From: JADGHX01 sp035760965
GTDB taxonomy: Bacteria > Pseudomonadota > Gammaproteobacteria > Steroidobacterales > Steroidobacteraceae
NCBI GenBank assembly: GCA_035760965.1
Contig: DASTRY010000039.1
Coordinates: 1-64,000 of the forward strand
DNA length: 64,000 nucleotides
Reading direction: 5' to 3'
A program made the position numbers and the translations under genes. Positions 26,211 through 35,713 of the stretch are shown one piece after another. The notes under the pieces were generated by a model. The model had not been told where the DNA came from and did no database searches. It was given only the letters and a program-made list of their open reading frames with translations. The number at the start of each line of letters is the position of its first letter. Within the stretch, counting starts at the first letter, position 1.

Positions 26211-28913
26211 CTATTCCGGCAGCGGCACCGCGCGCGGCATCGAGAATACCGTAGAGGCGGCCGGCACACCCATCTCCGGCTGCCCCGAGCCGACGCTGAC
26301 TCGATACTCGCCGCTCATGATCTGCCTGACACCGTCGCGCGTGACGAAGCTCAGATCGCGCGGTGAAAGCTCGAGCGAGATCGTCTTGCGCTCACCCGGG
26401 CGCAACGCGAAACGCTGGAAACCCCGCAGCGCGAGGCGCGGCGCGCCTTCGAACGGCGGCGGCTGCAGATAGAGCTGCGCGACCTCTTCGCCCGCGAGCT
26501 TGCCGGTGTTCGTGACGGTGGTCGACACGCGCAACCCGTGTTCCATGTTGCCGTCCAGGGCAGCGACCTGCAGCGGGCCGTATTCGAAGCTCGCGTAGCT
26601 CAGGCCGTATCCGAAGGGATACACCGGTGTGCCCGAGAAATAGCGGTATGTGCGGCCTGCCATGGAGTAATCGCCGAAGGGCGGCAGGTCGGCGACGCTC
26701 TTATAGAAGGTGAGCGGCAAGCGACCGGCGGGGTTCACCTTGCCCGCGATCACGTTGGCTACGGCGAGCCCGCCAGCCTGCCCCGGATACCACGCCTCGA
26801 TGATCGCGGCGGCATTCTCCTTGGCCCAGGCGAGATTCAGCGGACTGCCGTTCAGCAGCACGACGATCAGCGGCTTGCCAGTCGCTTTCGCCTGCTCGAG
26901 CAGCTTGCGTTGATCGCTCGGCAGATCGAGCGAGGTGCGATCGCCGCCGGAAAAGCCCTCGAGGTCGATCTTCATCTCTTCGCCTTCGAGATCCGACGTG
27001 AGCCCCACGGCCGCCACGATGACGTCGGCCTGAGGGGCCGCCGCAGCGAGATCGGCCTCCGCGTGCATCGAGACGCGCTTCCACAGCAGCTCGGTACCTG
27101 CGAGCCCCCCGTGGGCGACGGCGGTGATGCGAATGGGATAGCGGTGCCCTTTTTCCAGCGTCACCGTAGCGAGCTTCGACAGAGCCCCCCATCGCACCTC
27201 TCCGGGCTCGGTCAGGAGCTTGCCGTCGAACGTGAGCTCGCCCGAAAACCCCCGCACGCCGATGCGATAAGTACCCGACGCCGGCGGGACGAGAAATCCC
27301 GTCCACACGACCCTGTAGTGATCCGAGAGCTGCGCCAGCGTGCTGCCGCGGCCCGCCGTGCCCGGCTCGATGCGGGTGACGCTCGGCTTGCTGCTGAACT
27401 TCATCTCCCCGGTGATGCGCGAATACTCCTCACGCGACGCGAATCGCTTGGGGATGACGCCTTCCGCCTCGTAGTACTCCGCGCGCAGACCGGGCTTGCC
27501 ATCCGGCGAGCGCAGCGCCGCCGTGGGAACCGGATCGCCGTCCGTGATCGAGGGCGACCAGGCCACATGCGTCACCGTCACGCGAGGCAACGCCCGCCGC
27601 AGACCGTCGACGATGGATATCGGCGGGCTCGAAAGCGAGCTCGAGTAGTTGCCGCGCAAGACGCGCGTCGAGTCCGCATGCGGCCCGACGACGAGAATCC
27701 GCTTCACGCCGGCGAGCGGCAGCACGCCATCGTTCTTGAGCAATACCAGGCTCTTTTCCGCAGTTTTCAGCGCGAGCGCGTCGTGCTCCACAGAGGTGAT
27801 GGAAGCCGGCGGCGTGTTCACTTGCGGCCGATCCACGACGCCCGACAGATCGCCCGTGCGATAGCGCGCCGAGAACAGCCGGATCAGCGCGCGATCGATG
27901 TCCTCCATGCCGATCAAGCCGCGCTCGTAGGCTTCTTTGTATCGATTGCTCAGCCCGCCGATATCCGAGAGCGTGGCCGTGTTGCACTCGTTGTCCACGC
28001 CGGTCTTCAAGGCCACCGCAGCGGCAGCGGCCGCATCCGGCGCATACTTGTGGTTGGCACTGATGTCGCGGACAGCATCGCAATCCGAGACCACGTAGCC
28101 CTTGAACTTCCAGGCGTCGCGCAGCCGCTCCTTCAGCAACAGATCGTTCGCGCACGCCGGCTGCCCATTCACGCGGTTGTACGCGCACATGATGGAGCCC
28201 GCGCGTGCCTCGACGATGGCCGCACGAAACGCAGGCAGGTACGTGTCCTCGAGATCGTGCGGCGAGACGTAGACGTTCGCTTCGTGCCGCGTGGACTCCG
28301 GGCCGCTATGCACGGCGAAGTGCTTCGGTGAGGCGATCACGTTCGGATGCTCGGGATCGGGACCCTGCATGCCGCGCACGAACGCGACCGCCATACGCGC
28401 GGTCAGGAACGGATCCTCACCGTACGTTTCCTGCCCGCGTCCCCAACGCGGGTCTCTGAAGATGTTGATGTTGGGTGACCAGGTATCCAGTCCGGTCCCG
28501 ATTCGTCCGAGTCGCCCTGTCTTGCGGCCGAGCGCGTGCAGGCCGCGGACTTCGGTGCTGATTGTCGCCGCGACGTCCTGCAACAGCGGCTCATCGAAGG
28601 TCGCCGCGAGCCCGATGGGCTCGGGAAAGTTCGTCGTCGGCACCGCGCCGATCGCGCCGTGCAACGATTCCGTCCACCAGTTGTACGCCGGAATGCCGAG
28701 CCGCGGGATGGCCGGAGCCACGTTCAGCAACTGCTCGAGCTTTTCGTCGAGAGTCAGCTGCGCGACGAGCGCCGCAGCGCGCGTGTCCGCATCCTCGGAG
28801 GCGCTCGAAGCGGCTGCCGTTACTGCGGCCATGCACAGCACGGCCGCGCCAATCACTCGCTTCAGAAGAGCCTCGGCGCAAAGTCCTGCAGGTCGCGACG
28901 CCATGTTTGCCAC
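26211..28913 (-). CDS. Glycoside hydrolase family 3 beta-xylosidase/glucosidase with PA14 domain
   Basis: This is a secreted retaining glycosidase of 900 residues. After a signal segment (KRVIGAAVLCMAAVTAAASS) come the GH3 N-terminal domain (SPNINIFRDPRWGRGQETYGEDP, ASPKHFAVHSG) and the nucleophile D277 in VVSDCDAV. The SDC form is typical of the xylosidase/arabinofuranosidase branch. The C-terminal GH3 domain (EKSLVLLKNDGVLPL, VGPHAD) carries a PA14 insertion (about 475-620; GLRAEYYE, then YRVVWTGFLVPPASGTYRIGVRG). A fibronectin-III-like end closes the protein. The ATG at 28913 overlaps the upstream esterase by 52 bases; a GTG at 28856 would remove the overlap but also the basic signal-peptide head. 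Confidence 0.94.
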   Translation of the reverse strand: MANMASRPAGLCAEALLKRVIGAAVLCMAAVTAAASSASEDADTRAAALVAQLTLDEKLEQLLNVAPAIPRLGIPAYNWWTESLHGAIGAVPTTNFPEPIGLAATFDEPLLQDVAATISTEVRGLHALGRKTGRLGRIGTGLDTWSPNINIFRDPRWGRGQETYGEDPFLTARMAVAFVRGMQGPDPEHPNVIASPKHFAVHSGPESTRHEANVYVSPHDLEDTYLPAFRAAIVEARAGSIMCAYNRVNGQPACANDLLLKERLRDAWKFKGYVVSDCDAVRDISANHKYAPDAAAAAAVALKTGVDNECNTATLSDIGGLSNRYKEAYERGLIGMEDIDRALIRLFSARYRTGDLSGVVDRPQVNTPPASITSVEHDALALKTAEKSLVLLKNDGVLPLAGVKRILVVGPHADSTRVLRGNYSSSLSSPPISIVDGLRRALPRVTVTHVAWSPSITDGDPVPTAALRSPDGKPGLRAEYYEAEGVIPKRFASREEYSRITGEMKFSSKPSVTRIEPGTAGRGSTLAQLSDHYRVVWTGFLVPPASGTYRIGVRGFSGELTFDGKLLTEPGEVRWGALSKLATVTLEKGHRYPIRITAVAHGGLAGTELLWKRVSMHAEADLAAAAPQADVIVAAVGLTSDLEGEEMKIDLEGFSGGDRTSLDLPSDQRKLLEQAKATGKPLIVVLLNGSPLNLAWAKENAAAIIEAWYPGQAGGLAVANVIAGKVNPAGRLPLTFYKSVADLPPFGDYSMAGRTYRYFSGTPVYPFGYGLSYASFEYGPLQVAALDGNMEHGLRVSTTVTNTGKLAGEEVAQLYLQPPPFEGAPRLALRGFQRFALRPGERKTISLELSPRDLSFVTRDGVRQIMSGEYRVSVGSGQPEMGVPAASTVFSMPRAVPLPE

Positions 28914-30049
28914 TCGTGATCCGTCCCCGGCGATTCATAGAAGATGTGTTTGATGTGCGCCGCGTCGAGCGACTCATGCAGCCGCAGCAGGCCCGCGCGC
29001 ATTCGCTCGGGCTCGTGCGTGCCGACACCGAGCCACAGCACGCGCACCTTCTTCGCGAACGCCGCCGGATCGGCGAACACGCCGTTGAAATCCGTCTTGG
29101 GATCGAGCTTGCGGTCCGCGAATACGAGCGAGCTCGCCGCGCCGCTGAAGCCGCCGATGTACGAGAAGAGGTCGAGATGATTCAAGGTGATCTGGAACGT
29201 CTGCATCCCGCCCATCGACAAGCCCGCCATGGCGCGGTGCTCGCGATCCGCGATCGTGCGGAACGTGGCATCGACGTAGGGAATGAGCGCCTGCACCACG
29301 TCGTCCTCGAACACCGACGCCATCTCCTGCATCGCTTTCAGCATCTCCGCCGAGCCGAACGGCTTCGAGCTCATATCGGACGGCGGGTGCCCCGCGCGCC
29401 GCGCATAGCCGTACGCCATCACGACGATCATGGGCTTCGCACGCTTCGCCGCGAGGAGATTGTCGAGGATGAAGTTCGCGTGTCCTTGCCGGATCCAACC
29501 GGTCTCGTCCTCGCCGCCGCCGTGCTGCAGATAGAGCACCGGATAGCGCGTTTTCGTCTCCGTGTCGTAACCGGGCGGGAGATAGACGAGCGCGTGCCGC
29601 CAGGTTCCGGTCACCTTCGAGTGATACCACACCTCGCGCACCTGACCGTGCGGTACGTCCTGAACGGAGTAGTAGGTGGAGCCGGGCTCCGGAACCTCGA
29701 CGGCGCTCGCGTACTTGCTGCCGCCGAAGAAGGCCTGACTATTCGGGTCGCTCACCTCTGCGCCGTCGATGACGACGGTGTAGTAGTGCAGGCCGGGAAC
29801 GAGCGGCTCGGTCGTGACGGTCCAGAACCCGTCCGACTGTTTGGCCATGTCGACCTTGGGGCCGCTCCAGAAATTCAGTTTTACGTGCGCAGCATCCGGC
29901 GCTTTGATGCGCACCTGGACGCGCCCGGCACCGTCGACGCGCGGATACTCCGCTCCCCACACGTTCGTCGTCGCGGGCCGAAAATCCCCGGCTTCTTCAG
30001 CCGAGCAGACGCCCGCCGCCAGCACGGCAAGCAGCACCAACCGCCACAT
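28862..30049 (-). CDS. CE1-family esterase with N-terminal CBM48-like domain
   Basis: The protein is 395 residues. A signal peptide (MWRLVLLAVLAAGVCSAEEA) is followed by an N-terminal immunoglobulin-like E-set/CBM48 domain (about 25-125; RVQVRIKAPDAAHVKLNFW) and an esterase-D/CE1 catalytic domain (about 130-390). Motifs are RYPVLYLQHGGGEDETGW, the nucleophile AGLSMGGMQTFQ, and SPGTDHEWQTWRRDL with the catalytic His. This architecture is known from xylan acetyl and feruloyl esterases in polysaccharide loci. The start follows a GGGGAG ribosome-binding site. The gene follows SapC by 13 bases and overlaps GH3, so it is in the middle of the operon. Confidence 0.91.
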   Translation of the reverse strand: MWRLVLLAVLAAGVCSAEEAGDFRPATTNVWGAEYPRVDGAGRVQVRIKAPDAAHVKLNFWSGPKVDMAKQSDGFWTVTTEPLVPGLHYYTVVIDGAEVSDPNSQAFFGGSKYASAVEVPEPGSTYYSVQDVPHGQVREVWYHSKVTGTWRHALVYLPPGYDTETKTRYPVLYLQHGGGEDETGWIRQGHANFILDNLLAAKRAKPMIVVMAYGYARRAGHPPSDMSSKPFGSAEMLKAMQEMASVFEDDVVQALIPYVDATFRTIADREHRAMAGLSMGGMQTFQITLNHLDLFSYIGGFSGAASSLVFADRKLDPKTDFNGVFADPAAFAKKVRVLWLGVGTHEPERMRAGLLRLHESLDAAHIKHIFYESPGTDHEWQTWRRDLQDFAPRLF

Positions 30050-30062
30050 CCGTTTTCTCCCC

Positions 30063-30773
30063 TCAAGTCGCCGATGTGATCTTGCGAACGATCCGGTTGC
30101 GAAGCTGCGCGAGGATCGGAATCTGCTTCAGCGACGCGTTCATCGTGTACGCGAGCTGCAAATGGCCGGCGCGCAGCAGGCGCAGTGCCGCTGCGTCGTC
30201 GAGCTCGCGGATGGCATCGAGGCTCACCGTGTAGAGACCCTGCAGGGTCAAGAGCTCGCCGCCGAAGGTCAGCTCGACATCGATGGGCTCGATGAGCTTC
30301 AGGTCCGCGAGCGCGCGGATGAAGACGTTCGTCACCTCGATCCCGGCCTGCAGCTGGCCGAGCGCACGCTGAATCTGGCGCAGGCAACTGTTCGGCTGGC
30401 GCGCGTCGTCGAACAGCGGCTCGCCTTCTGTTTCGCTGAAGCGCTCGTTGTTGCGATCGATGGCGATGTGCTCGCCGGAGATGTAGAAGCCGTCCCGCTG
30501 CAGAGCGAGCGGGTTGAACCCGCCGCGCGCCGTGAGCTCGTGGATGAAGCTCTCGCCCGGCTTGAAGCCGAACATCGCGCCCGCGTAGAAGTTGCCGCTG
30601 GCGGCATCTTTCGTGAACAGGACCGGGCAGCACGCGGCCGCGCTCGCGAATTCGCTGCTGACGATCTGCACGAAGTGCGGCGCCGCGTCGCTCTTTGCGC
30701 GCAGCCGTAAGCGCTGATGAGTCTCCGGATCGAGCAGCTCGAACTTCGGCATCGACTCCAGGGCAGCGCTCAT
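30063..30773 (-). CDS. SapC family protein
   Basis: The protein is 236 residues of the SapC family (HFVQIVSSEFASAAACCPVLFTKDAASGNFYAGAMFGF, shown in parts: IVSSEFASAAACCPVLFTKD). There is no signal peptide or membrane helix, so it is cytoplasmic. The Cys-Cys pair before PVLF is characteristic. SapC was named for an S-layer-associated protein in Campylobacter, but here, as in many Caulobacter and Xanthomonas relatives, it sits between a tryptophan-halogenase-like gene and glycan enzymes. Its true role is unknown. Its ATG overlaps the halogenase stop by 4 bases (ATGA), indicating coupled translation. Confidence 0.9.
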   Translation of the reverse strand: MSAALESMPKFELLDPETHQRLRLRAKSDAAPHFVQIVSSEFASAAACCPVLFTKDAASGNFYAGAMFGFKPGESFIHELTARGGFNPLALQRDGFYISGEHIAIDRNNERFSETEGEPLFDDARQPNSCLRQIQRALGQLQAGIEVTNVFIRALADLKLIEPIDVELTFGGELLTLQGLYTVSLDAIRELDDAAALRLLRAGHLQLAYTMNASLKQIPILAQLRNRIVRKITSAT

Positions 30774-32314
30774 ACCGGTTGCAAACCTTGCTCGTGAATC
30801 TTGCGGATCAGATCGCGGTGGCGCGGCAGCCCGACGCGCAGACGTTCCGTCTGCATCATGTTCTCGCGCATCGCGCGTGCCGCGGCCGCGGCGTCACCGG
30901 CGAGCGCCTCCGGCTCGACTTCCGTCCGGAAGCCCATGCCATAGAGCACGTACTGATAGCTGGCCGCCGGAAAGACTTCTTCGATCCGGTCGAACTCGTC
31001 GTGAAACCACGGCGACTGATAGCGCCACAGCAGCAGCAGGTCTTTCAGCCGCTCGGGCACCGTTTCCGGCAATCGGTTGTCGCGCCAGAACGCGGTGTCC
31101 TCGCGCTTCGTCAGCACGTAGTGCAGCTTCAGGAAGTCGATGATCCGGCCCCAGCGGTAGTGCGTCGTCGCGTTGAAGCGAGCGGCAATGACGTCCATGA
31201 CTTCGCGGCAGGCGGGCAGCTGCTCGGCGATGAGCTTGGCGGACATCTCGATGAGCACGATCGCCGAGGACTCGAGCGGCTCGAGAAACCCGGCCGAGAG
31301 CCCGACCGCCACGCAATTGTGCTTCCAGAAGGTCGCGCGGTGGCCGCAGCGGAGCGTGATCTTGCGCACCGAGCGACCGTCGGCGATCGGCCCGAGATAG
31401 CGCCGCAGCTCGCGCTCCGCATCCTCGTCGGAAATGTGCCGGCTCGAATATACGTAGCCGGTCCCGCGCCGCGTCGGCAATCCGATGTCCCAGATCCAGC
31501 CGGCGGACTGCGCCGTCGAAATGGTTTGCGAAGGGATCGGCGTCGTCTCGCTCTCGTAGGGCACCTGCACGGCGAGTGCCCTGTCGCAGAAGAGCACGTC
31601 ACCGCATTCCTTGAACGGCACGCCGTACGTCTCGCCGATGAGCAGCGCCTTGAAGCCCGAGCAGTCGACGAACAGGTCGCCTTCGATCTCGCCCGCCTGA
31701 ACGGTGTCGAGGCTGCGCACGTCGCCGTCTTCGGTGAGATTCGCGCGTCGCACGTCGGCCAGCACGTGTCGCACGCCCAGCTTCTCGCAGCAGTGCCGCT
31801 GGAGAAAGCCCGCGAACTTGCCGGCATCGAGGTGATAGGCATAGTTCGCGATGGCGTCGAACTCCGCCGTCGCGATGGTCTTCGGCGCGAGGCCGTCGTC
31901 GCAGATCCGCCCTTGCGGGCACACCGCGTCGCAGAAGCTCCGGCCGCTGCCCTCCGCAAGCCAGTGCGGAGCGAGGTTCACCTGCGAGAAGCTCTGCGGA
32001 TACATGAGCGGGTGATAGTACGAGTCGTCGTCCGCGCCCGTGGTCCAGCGCGCAAAGCGCGCGCCCTGCTTGAACGCGACGTCGCATCGGCGAATGAACT
32101 CCGTTTCCGAGACGCCGATGCGCGCAAGCGTGGTCCGCAACGTGGGCCACGTGCCCTCGCCGACGCCGATGATGGGCACGTTCGGCGACTCGACGAGGGT
32201 CACGCTGAACCCTGCGGGCATGCGGTGGCGGTGCTTCGCGGCGATCACGCCGGCTGTCAACCAGCCGGCGGTACCGCCACCCACGACTACGACTTTTCGG
32301 ACCGGCCGCACCAC
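30770..32314 (-). CDS. Flavin-dependent tryptophan-halogenase-family protein
   Basis: The protein is 514 residues of the FADH2-dependent halogenase fold. The FAD site is VVVGGGTAGWLTAGVIA at the N-terminus. The catalytic Lys is K82 (DVAFKQGARF), matching the position of PrnA K79, and the catalytic Glu is E345 (AGFLEPLESSA), matching PrnA E346. The signature normally written WxWxIP reads W273-I-W275-D-I-G, so the Pro is replaced by Gly. The start is a GTG at 32314 (or 32311) just after the TonB receptor stop. Family members in this genomic setting have no proven substrate; halogenation of a phenolic released from plant wall is only a speculation. A partner flavin reductase is not seen in the window. 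Confidence 0.9.
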   Translation of the reverse strand: MVRPVRKVVVVGGGTAGWLTAGVIAAKHRHRMPAGFSVTLVESPNVPIIGVGEGTWPTLRTTLARIGVSETEFIRRCDVAFKQGARFARWTTGADDDSYYHPLMYPQSFSQVNLAPHWLAEGSGRSFCDAVCPQGRICDDGLAPKTIATAEFDAIANYAYHLDAGKFAGFLQRHCCEKLGVRHVLADVRRANLTEDGDVRSLDTVQAGEIEGDLFVDCSGFKALLIGETYGVPFKECGDVLFCDRALAVQVPYESETTPIPSQTISTAQSAGWIWDIGLPTRRGTGYVYSSRHISDEDAERELRRYLGPIADGRSVRKITLRCGHRATFWKHNCVAVGLSAGFLEPLESSAIVLIEMSAKLIAEQLPACREVMDVIAARFNATTHYRWGRIIDFLKLHYVLTKREDTAFWRDNRLPETVPERLKDLLLLWRYQSPWFHDEFDRIEEVFPAASYQYVLYGMGFRTEVEPEALAGDAAAAARAMRENMMQTERLRVGLPRHRDLIRKIHEQGLQPV

Positions 32315-32318
32315 TGGA

Positions 32319-35252
32319 CTATAGCTTGTAGCGGGCCCCCAGTGCGTAGCGTCGACCGTACGAGAAGACGTCGAGCATCTGGTTGTCGAAGCGGCCGTGC
32401 GTGCTCATCGTATCGTTCGTGACGTTCAGCACCTCGAAGAACACGTTCAACCCGCGCGTGAACTGATAGCTCGTGCTGAAATCGACCTGCAGGCTCGAGT
32501 TCACGTACGTCGGCTCCGCGCCGAAGGCCGAGTTGTTCTGGTTCTGACCGAACTGCAGCAGGTACTCGTCGCGCCAGTTGGCGGCAACACGCACCTCGAA
32601 GCCGTTCTTGTCGTAGAACCCGATGAAGTTCGCCGAGTCGGCGAGACCCGTCACCGCAAAGCCGCTCTGCGAGATGTCCTGGCGATCGTACGGCTTGTTG
32701 GTGTCGACGATCGTGGCGTTGGCGTTGAAGCCGAAGCCGGTATCGCCGAAGACGTGCTGCCACGCGAGCTCGAAGCCGTGGATGCGCGCGTCCGGACCGT
32801 TCACCCGCTGCGACACCGTGTAGATCGCCGGCTGACCGGTGCTCGGATCGATCACGTTGTTGATCGTCTGGCGCTGCGTGCCCTGCACGATGAAGTTCGT
32901 GACGTCCTTGGTGAACGCATCGATCGCCGCGTACGAGTTCGGCTGGTAGTACCACTCGACCGCGAAATCGAAGTTGTCCGAGAGATAGGGCTTCAGCCGC
33001 GGATTGCCGCCGTTCGCCGTGAGCGCGCCGATGCGCGGCAGCGAGCCGACGTTCAGCACGGGCGTCAGGAAGTTGATTGCAGGCCGCGTCAGGGTGCGCG
33101 ACGCATCGAAGCGCAGATGCACCTTGTCCGTCAGCTCGAGCTTCATGTCGAGGCTCGGCAGCAGGAAGTTGTAGCTGCTCTTCGTCGTGATCGGCTGTGA
33201 GTCCGAGAAGGCCGTCGTGAGCAGCGTCGGGTCGGACGGATTCACGGTCAGCAGCACCGGCAGTCGGCCGATGCCGGATGAGGAGACGTTGGTCCGCTCA
33301 TCGCGGATGCCCGCGCTCAAGTGGAACGGCATGTCGTTGATCTTCGTCTGGAAGCCGGCGCGCACGAACACCGACCACGTCTTCTCCGTGATGTCCTGCA
33401 CGCTGCCCGGATCGAGCGCCAGGTCCAGCGACCCGTGATAGTCGCACAACGCGGGGTGATCGCCGCCGGGCGCGCACCGCGACAACGAGTTCGCGAGCGT
33501 CGGGATCTCGTTGGTCGGATTGGGATTCGGACCGGGATAGTTGAAGCCGTTGAGCTGCTGTGCCCACGGATCACCCAGCCCCTGGAGGAAGGCATAGAGC
33601 GCGCGCGGGTCGTACTTCTGCAGCGAGCCCGGTATGGACCCGCCGCCCGAAAAGCCGGGGATGAAGCCCGAGGTACCGATCGTTCCCCCGTACACGTTCG
33701 CGGGGACGACCAGACCCGCCGAGCGACCCGACGGCGCGCCGTAACCCGCGAACGCCTGCCAGAAGTTGTTCGCAAAGGTGTTGCTTTGCTGCAGGGTGAA
33801 GTTGTCCTCGACATAGGACGTGCCGAGATCGAGCGTGACATCGTCCTGTGCCCAGCGCACGCTGAAGCGCCCTTGCTTCAGGGTGTCCGTGTTCTCCTGA
33901 CGCTGGCGCACGAGCACGTGCGAGCCGATGACCGACTGATCGAACACACGTGACTCATCGCACCCCGGCCCGAAGTCGGTCAGCTCGGGGAAGTGGCTCG
34001 AGCTGTCACCCGTGACGCGCACGCCCAGATTGCAGCCCAGCGCGCCGCCGTAGCCGATATCGCCGTTGTCCGTCTGCTCGCCGTTCGGGTTCTGCCAGCT
34101 CTTCGCATACGAGGCGTCGACGTCGAAGCTCAGGTGGTCCGAGAGGTCGTACTTCAGATTGACGCCGGTCTGGTTCGTCTTGCGCACCTGCTGGGCGACG
34201 GTGGCGTTCAAGTCCATCGGCGTCGCCGCCTGGCGGAAGTCCACCACCGTGCCGTTGTCGTCCAGCGAGACGCTGCGCAGATCGTTTATGCCGAACCACA
34301 GCGCGAAGCCATACGTGTCGGTCTGAAGCGTCTGACGCGAATAGTTGTCATCGACCGTGAGCAACAACTGATCGGACGGCCGCCACTGGAAGGCGATGCG
34401 TCCGTCGATGCGCTTGTCGGCAACGGTGCTCTGCTCCGCGCCGTACTGCTGCTGCCACCAGCCGACGAGCGGCTTGTTCGCACTGGGAGCGAGCTCCGCC
34501 GGAGTGCAGGTCGGGGTGAGCTGGCAGGGTGCGAACCTGCCGCCTTCCCAGCCCGAGACGAACACGCGATTGGCGGTCGTGGTGTGGTCGGTGTAGATGC
34601 CGTCGATGAGGATACCGAGCGTATCGTCCGCGAAGGTGTCGCTCAGGAGCATGCCGACGGTCGGCTTGGTGTCGCCGGATTCATCCTGCCGCGTACCCGC
34701 GGCGCTCGCGACCATCCGCAGGCCCAGGTGATCCATCGGCTTCGGATATTCGACGTTGATCGTCGCGCCGATCGAGCTGCTCGAGAGCGTGATGTCCGGC
34801 GTCTTCATCACGTGCAGCGCGCCGACGAAATCCGCGCCTACCGTGCTGAAGTCGACCGAGCGTCCGCCGGCGGCGGTCGAGATGCGGCGCCCGTCATAGA
34901 GCGTCTCGTTGAAGTCGCCGCCGAAGCCGCGCACCGTGATGCCGGTCGGCTCCCCGCGCTGGCCGTTGCGCTGGATCGACACGCCGGGCACGCGCTGCAG
35001 GGAGGCCGCAACGTTGGAATCCGGGAACTTGCCGATGTCCTCGGAGGAGATCACGTCCACGACGCCCACGGCATCGCGCTTCATGTCGAGGTTGCGCTGC
35101 AGCGACCCGCGAATACCGGTGACGATGACCTCTTTCAGCTCGCTGCCGTCCGAGTCGTCGCCCGTCGACTGCGCGGTGGCCGGCACGGTAACGGCCAGCG
35201 CCAGCAAGCTGGATGCGCCGGCGAGCGCGTTCTTGGTCGCATCGTTCTGCAT
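32319..35252 (-). CDS. TonB-dependent receptor of the Xanthomonas/Caulobacter glycan type
   Basis: The protein is 977 residues and heads the minus-strand glycan operon. After a signal peptide (LLALAVTVPATAQS) and a TonB-box-like LKEVIVTG comes the sequence IRGSLQRNLDMKRDAVGVVD, a hallmark of this receptor subfamily. The plug follows (DIGKFPDSNVAASLQRVPGV, ITVRGFGGDFNETLYDGR), then a large barrel ending RYALGARYKL. The ATG at 35252 has an excellent GGGGGAG site. Members of this subfamily import plant oligosaccharides and usually replace SusC/SusD pairs in Proteobacteria. Immediately downstream genes are halogenase, SapC, two esterases and GH3. A LacI-type palindrome lies 55 bases upstream of the ATG. 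Confidence 0.95.
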   Translation of the reverse strand: MQNDATKNALAGASSLLALAVTVPATAQSTGDDSDGSELKEVIVTGIRGSLQRNLDMKRDAVGVVDVISSEDIGKFPDSNVAASLQRVPGVSIQRNGQRGEPTGITVRGFGGDFNETLYDGRRISTAAGGRSVDFSTVGADFVGALHVMKTPDITLSSSSIGATINVEYPKPMDHLGLRMVASAAGTRQDESGDTKPTVGMLLSDTFADDTLGILIDGIYTDHTTTANRVFVSGWEGGRFAPCQLTPTCTPAELAPSANKPLVGWWQQQYGAEQSTVADKRIDGRIAFQWRPSDQLLLTVDDNYSRQTLQTDTYGFALWFGINDLRSVSLDDNGTVVDFRQAATPMDLNATVAQQVRKTNQTGVNLKYDLSDHLSFDVDASYAKSWQNPNGEQTDNGDIGYGGALGCNLGVRVTGDSSSHFPELTDFGPGCDESRVFDQSVIGSHVLVRQRQENTDTLKQGRFSVRWAQDDVTLDLGTSYVEDNFTLQQSNTFANNFWQAFAGYGAPSGRSAGLVVPANVYGGTIGTSGFIPGFSGGGSIPGSLQKYDPRALYAFLQGLGDPWAQQLNGFNYPGPNPNPTNEIPTLANSLSRCAPGGDHPALCDYHGSLDLALDPGSVQDITEKTWSVFVRAGFQTKINDMPFHLSAGIRDERTNVSSSGIGRLPVLLTVNPSDPTLLTTAFSDSQPITTKSSYNFLLPSLDMKLELTDKVHLRFDASRTLTRPAINFLTPVLNVGSLPRIGALTANGGNPRLKPYLSDNFDFAVEWYYQPNSYAAIDAFTKDVTNFIVQGTQRQTINNVIDPSTGQPAIYTVSQRVNGPDARIHGFELAWQHVFGDTGFGFNANATIVDTNKPYDRQDISQSGFAVTGLADSANFIGFYDKNGFEVRVAANWRDEYLLQFGQNQNNSAFGAEPTYVNSSLQVDFSTSYQFTRGLNVFFEVLNVTNDTMSTHGRFDNQMLDVFSYGRRYALGARYKL

Positions 35253-35713
35253 GATCTCCCCCTTCGGATGCGTGATTCGACTCGTCTGCCTGGTACGCTC
35301 GGTAAAAATGTTACCGGTACCATTTCTTTGGAGGATACTAGCGACCAATCTGGCGCAGGCGCCAATCTCAAAATTGATATTGCTTCGAGCAGTTCTTCTA
35401 TCGAATTGGCAGCGCTCGCCACGTGAACACGTACTGTACGATGCGGCGGGCGCCGCCGGGCGACGGGTGCTCTTGACACCTGAGCTCACGCGCAGATAGG
35501 GAAGCGTGCTGATGTTGCTTGCTGCGCACGCTCGGCGCGATTGCGCATCGTGACCGGCGGCAACGAGCACCGCGAGCCGCCGGAGGATCCCGCGGTGAAT
35601 GCGTGATTCGGCGAGATCGAGAACGCCCGGCACCGCGATTCATACCCTATTCCATATCCCTCGCCGGTTTCTTGTTATTGGAATACGTGCGGGCGGCTTT
35701 CTATTCTCCGCTG
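35253..35713. other. 461-base divergent promoter region of the two glycan operons
   Basis: No gene is supported here. The open frames that reach into it (from 35519 plus and 35633 minus) are extensions of the GH51 and receptor frames and lack family-like sequence. It holds the LacI-type palindrome at 35307-35324, an AT-richer block around 35390-35410, and presumably the promoters of both operons. On the minus strand, TAGTAT at 35340-35335 is a possible -10 element placing the palindrome close to the start of transcription. The GH51 start lacks an obvious strong ribosome-binding site. Confidence 0.55.
35307..35324. promoter_or_regulatory. LacI-family-type operator palindrome
   Basis: The 18-base site AATGTTACCGGTACCATT is symmetric at 16 of 18 positions around a central C|G. 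A palindrome of this size with a central CpG is the classic form of LacI-family operators, and related proteobacterial sugar regulators use near-identical boxes. The site lies 55 bases upstream of the TonB receptor ATG and about 390 bases upstream of GH51. No LacI-family gene occurs in the window, so the regulator is encoded elsewhere. Confidence 0.75.

Noticed and set aside
23461..26472. 1003-residue plus-strand open frame across GH95 and the CE1-like esterase
   Set aside because: It is an out-of-frame shadow of GC-rich coding DNA: very Arg/His/Ala-rich, no domain, and it covers two genes with clear catalytic motifs on their own frames.
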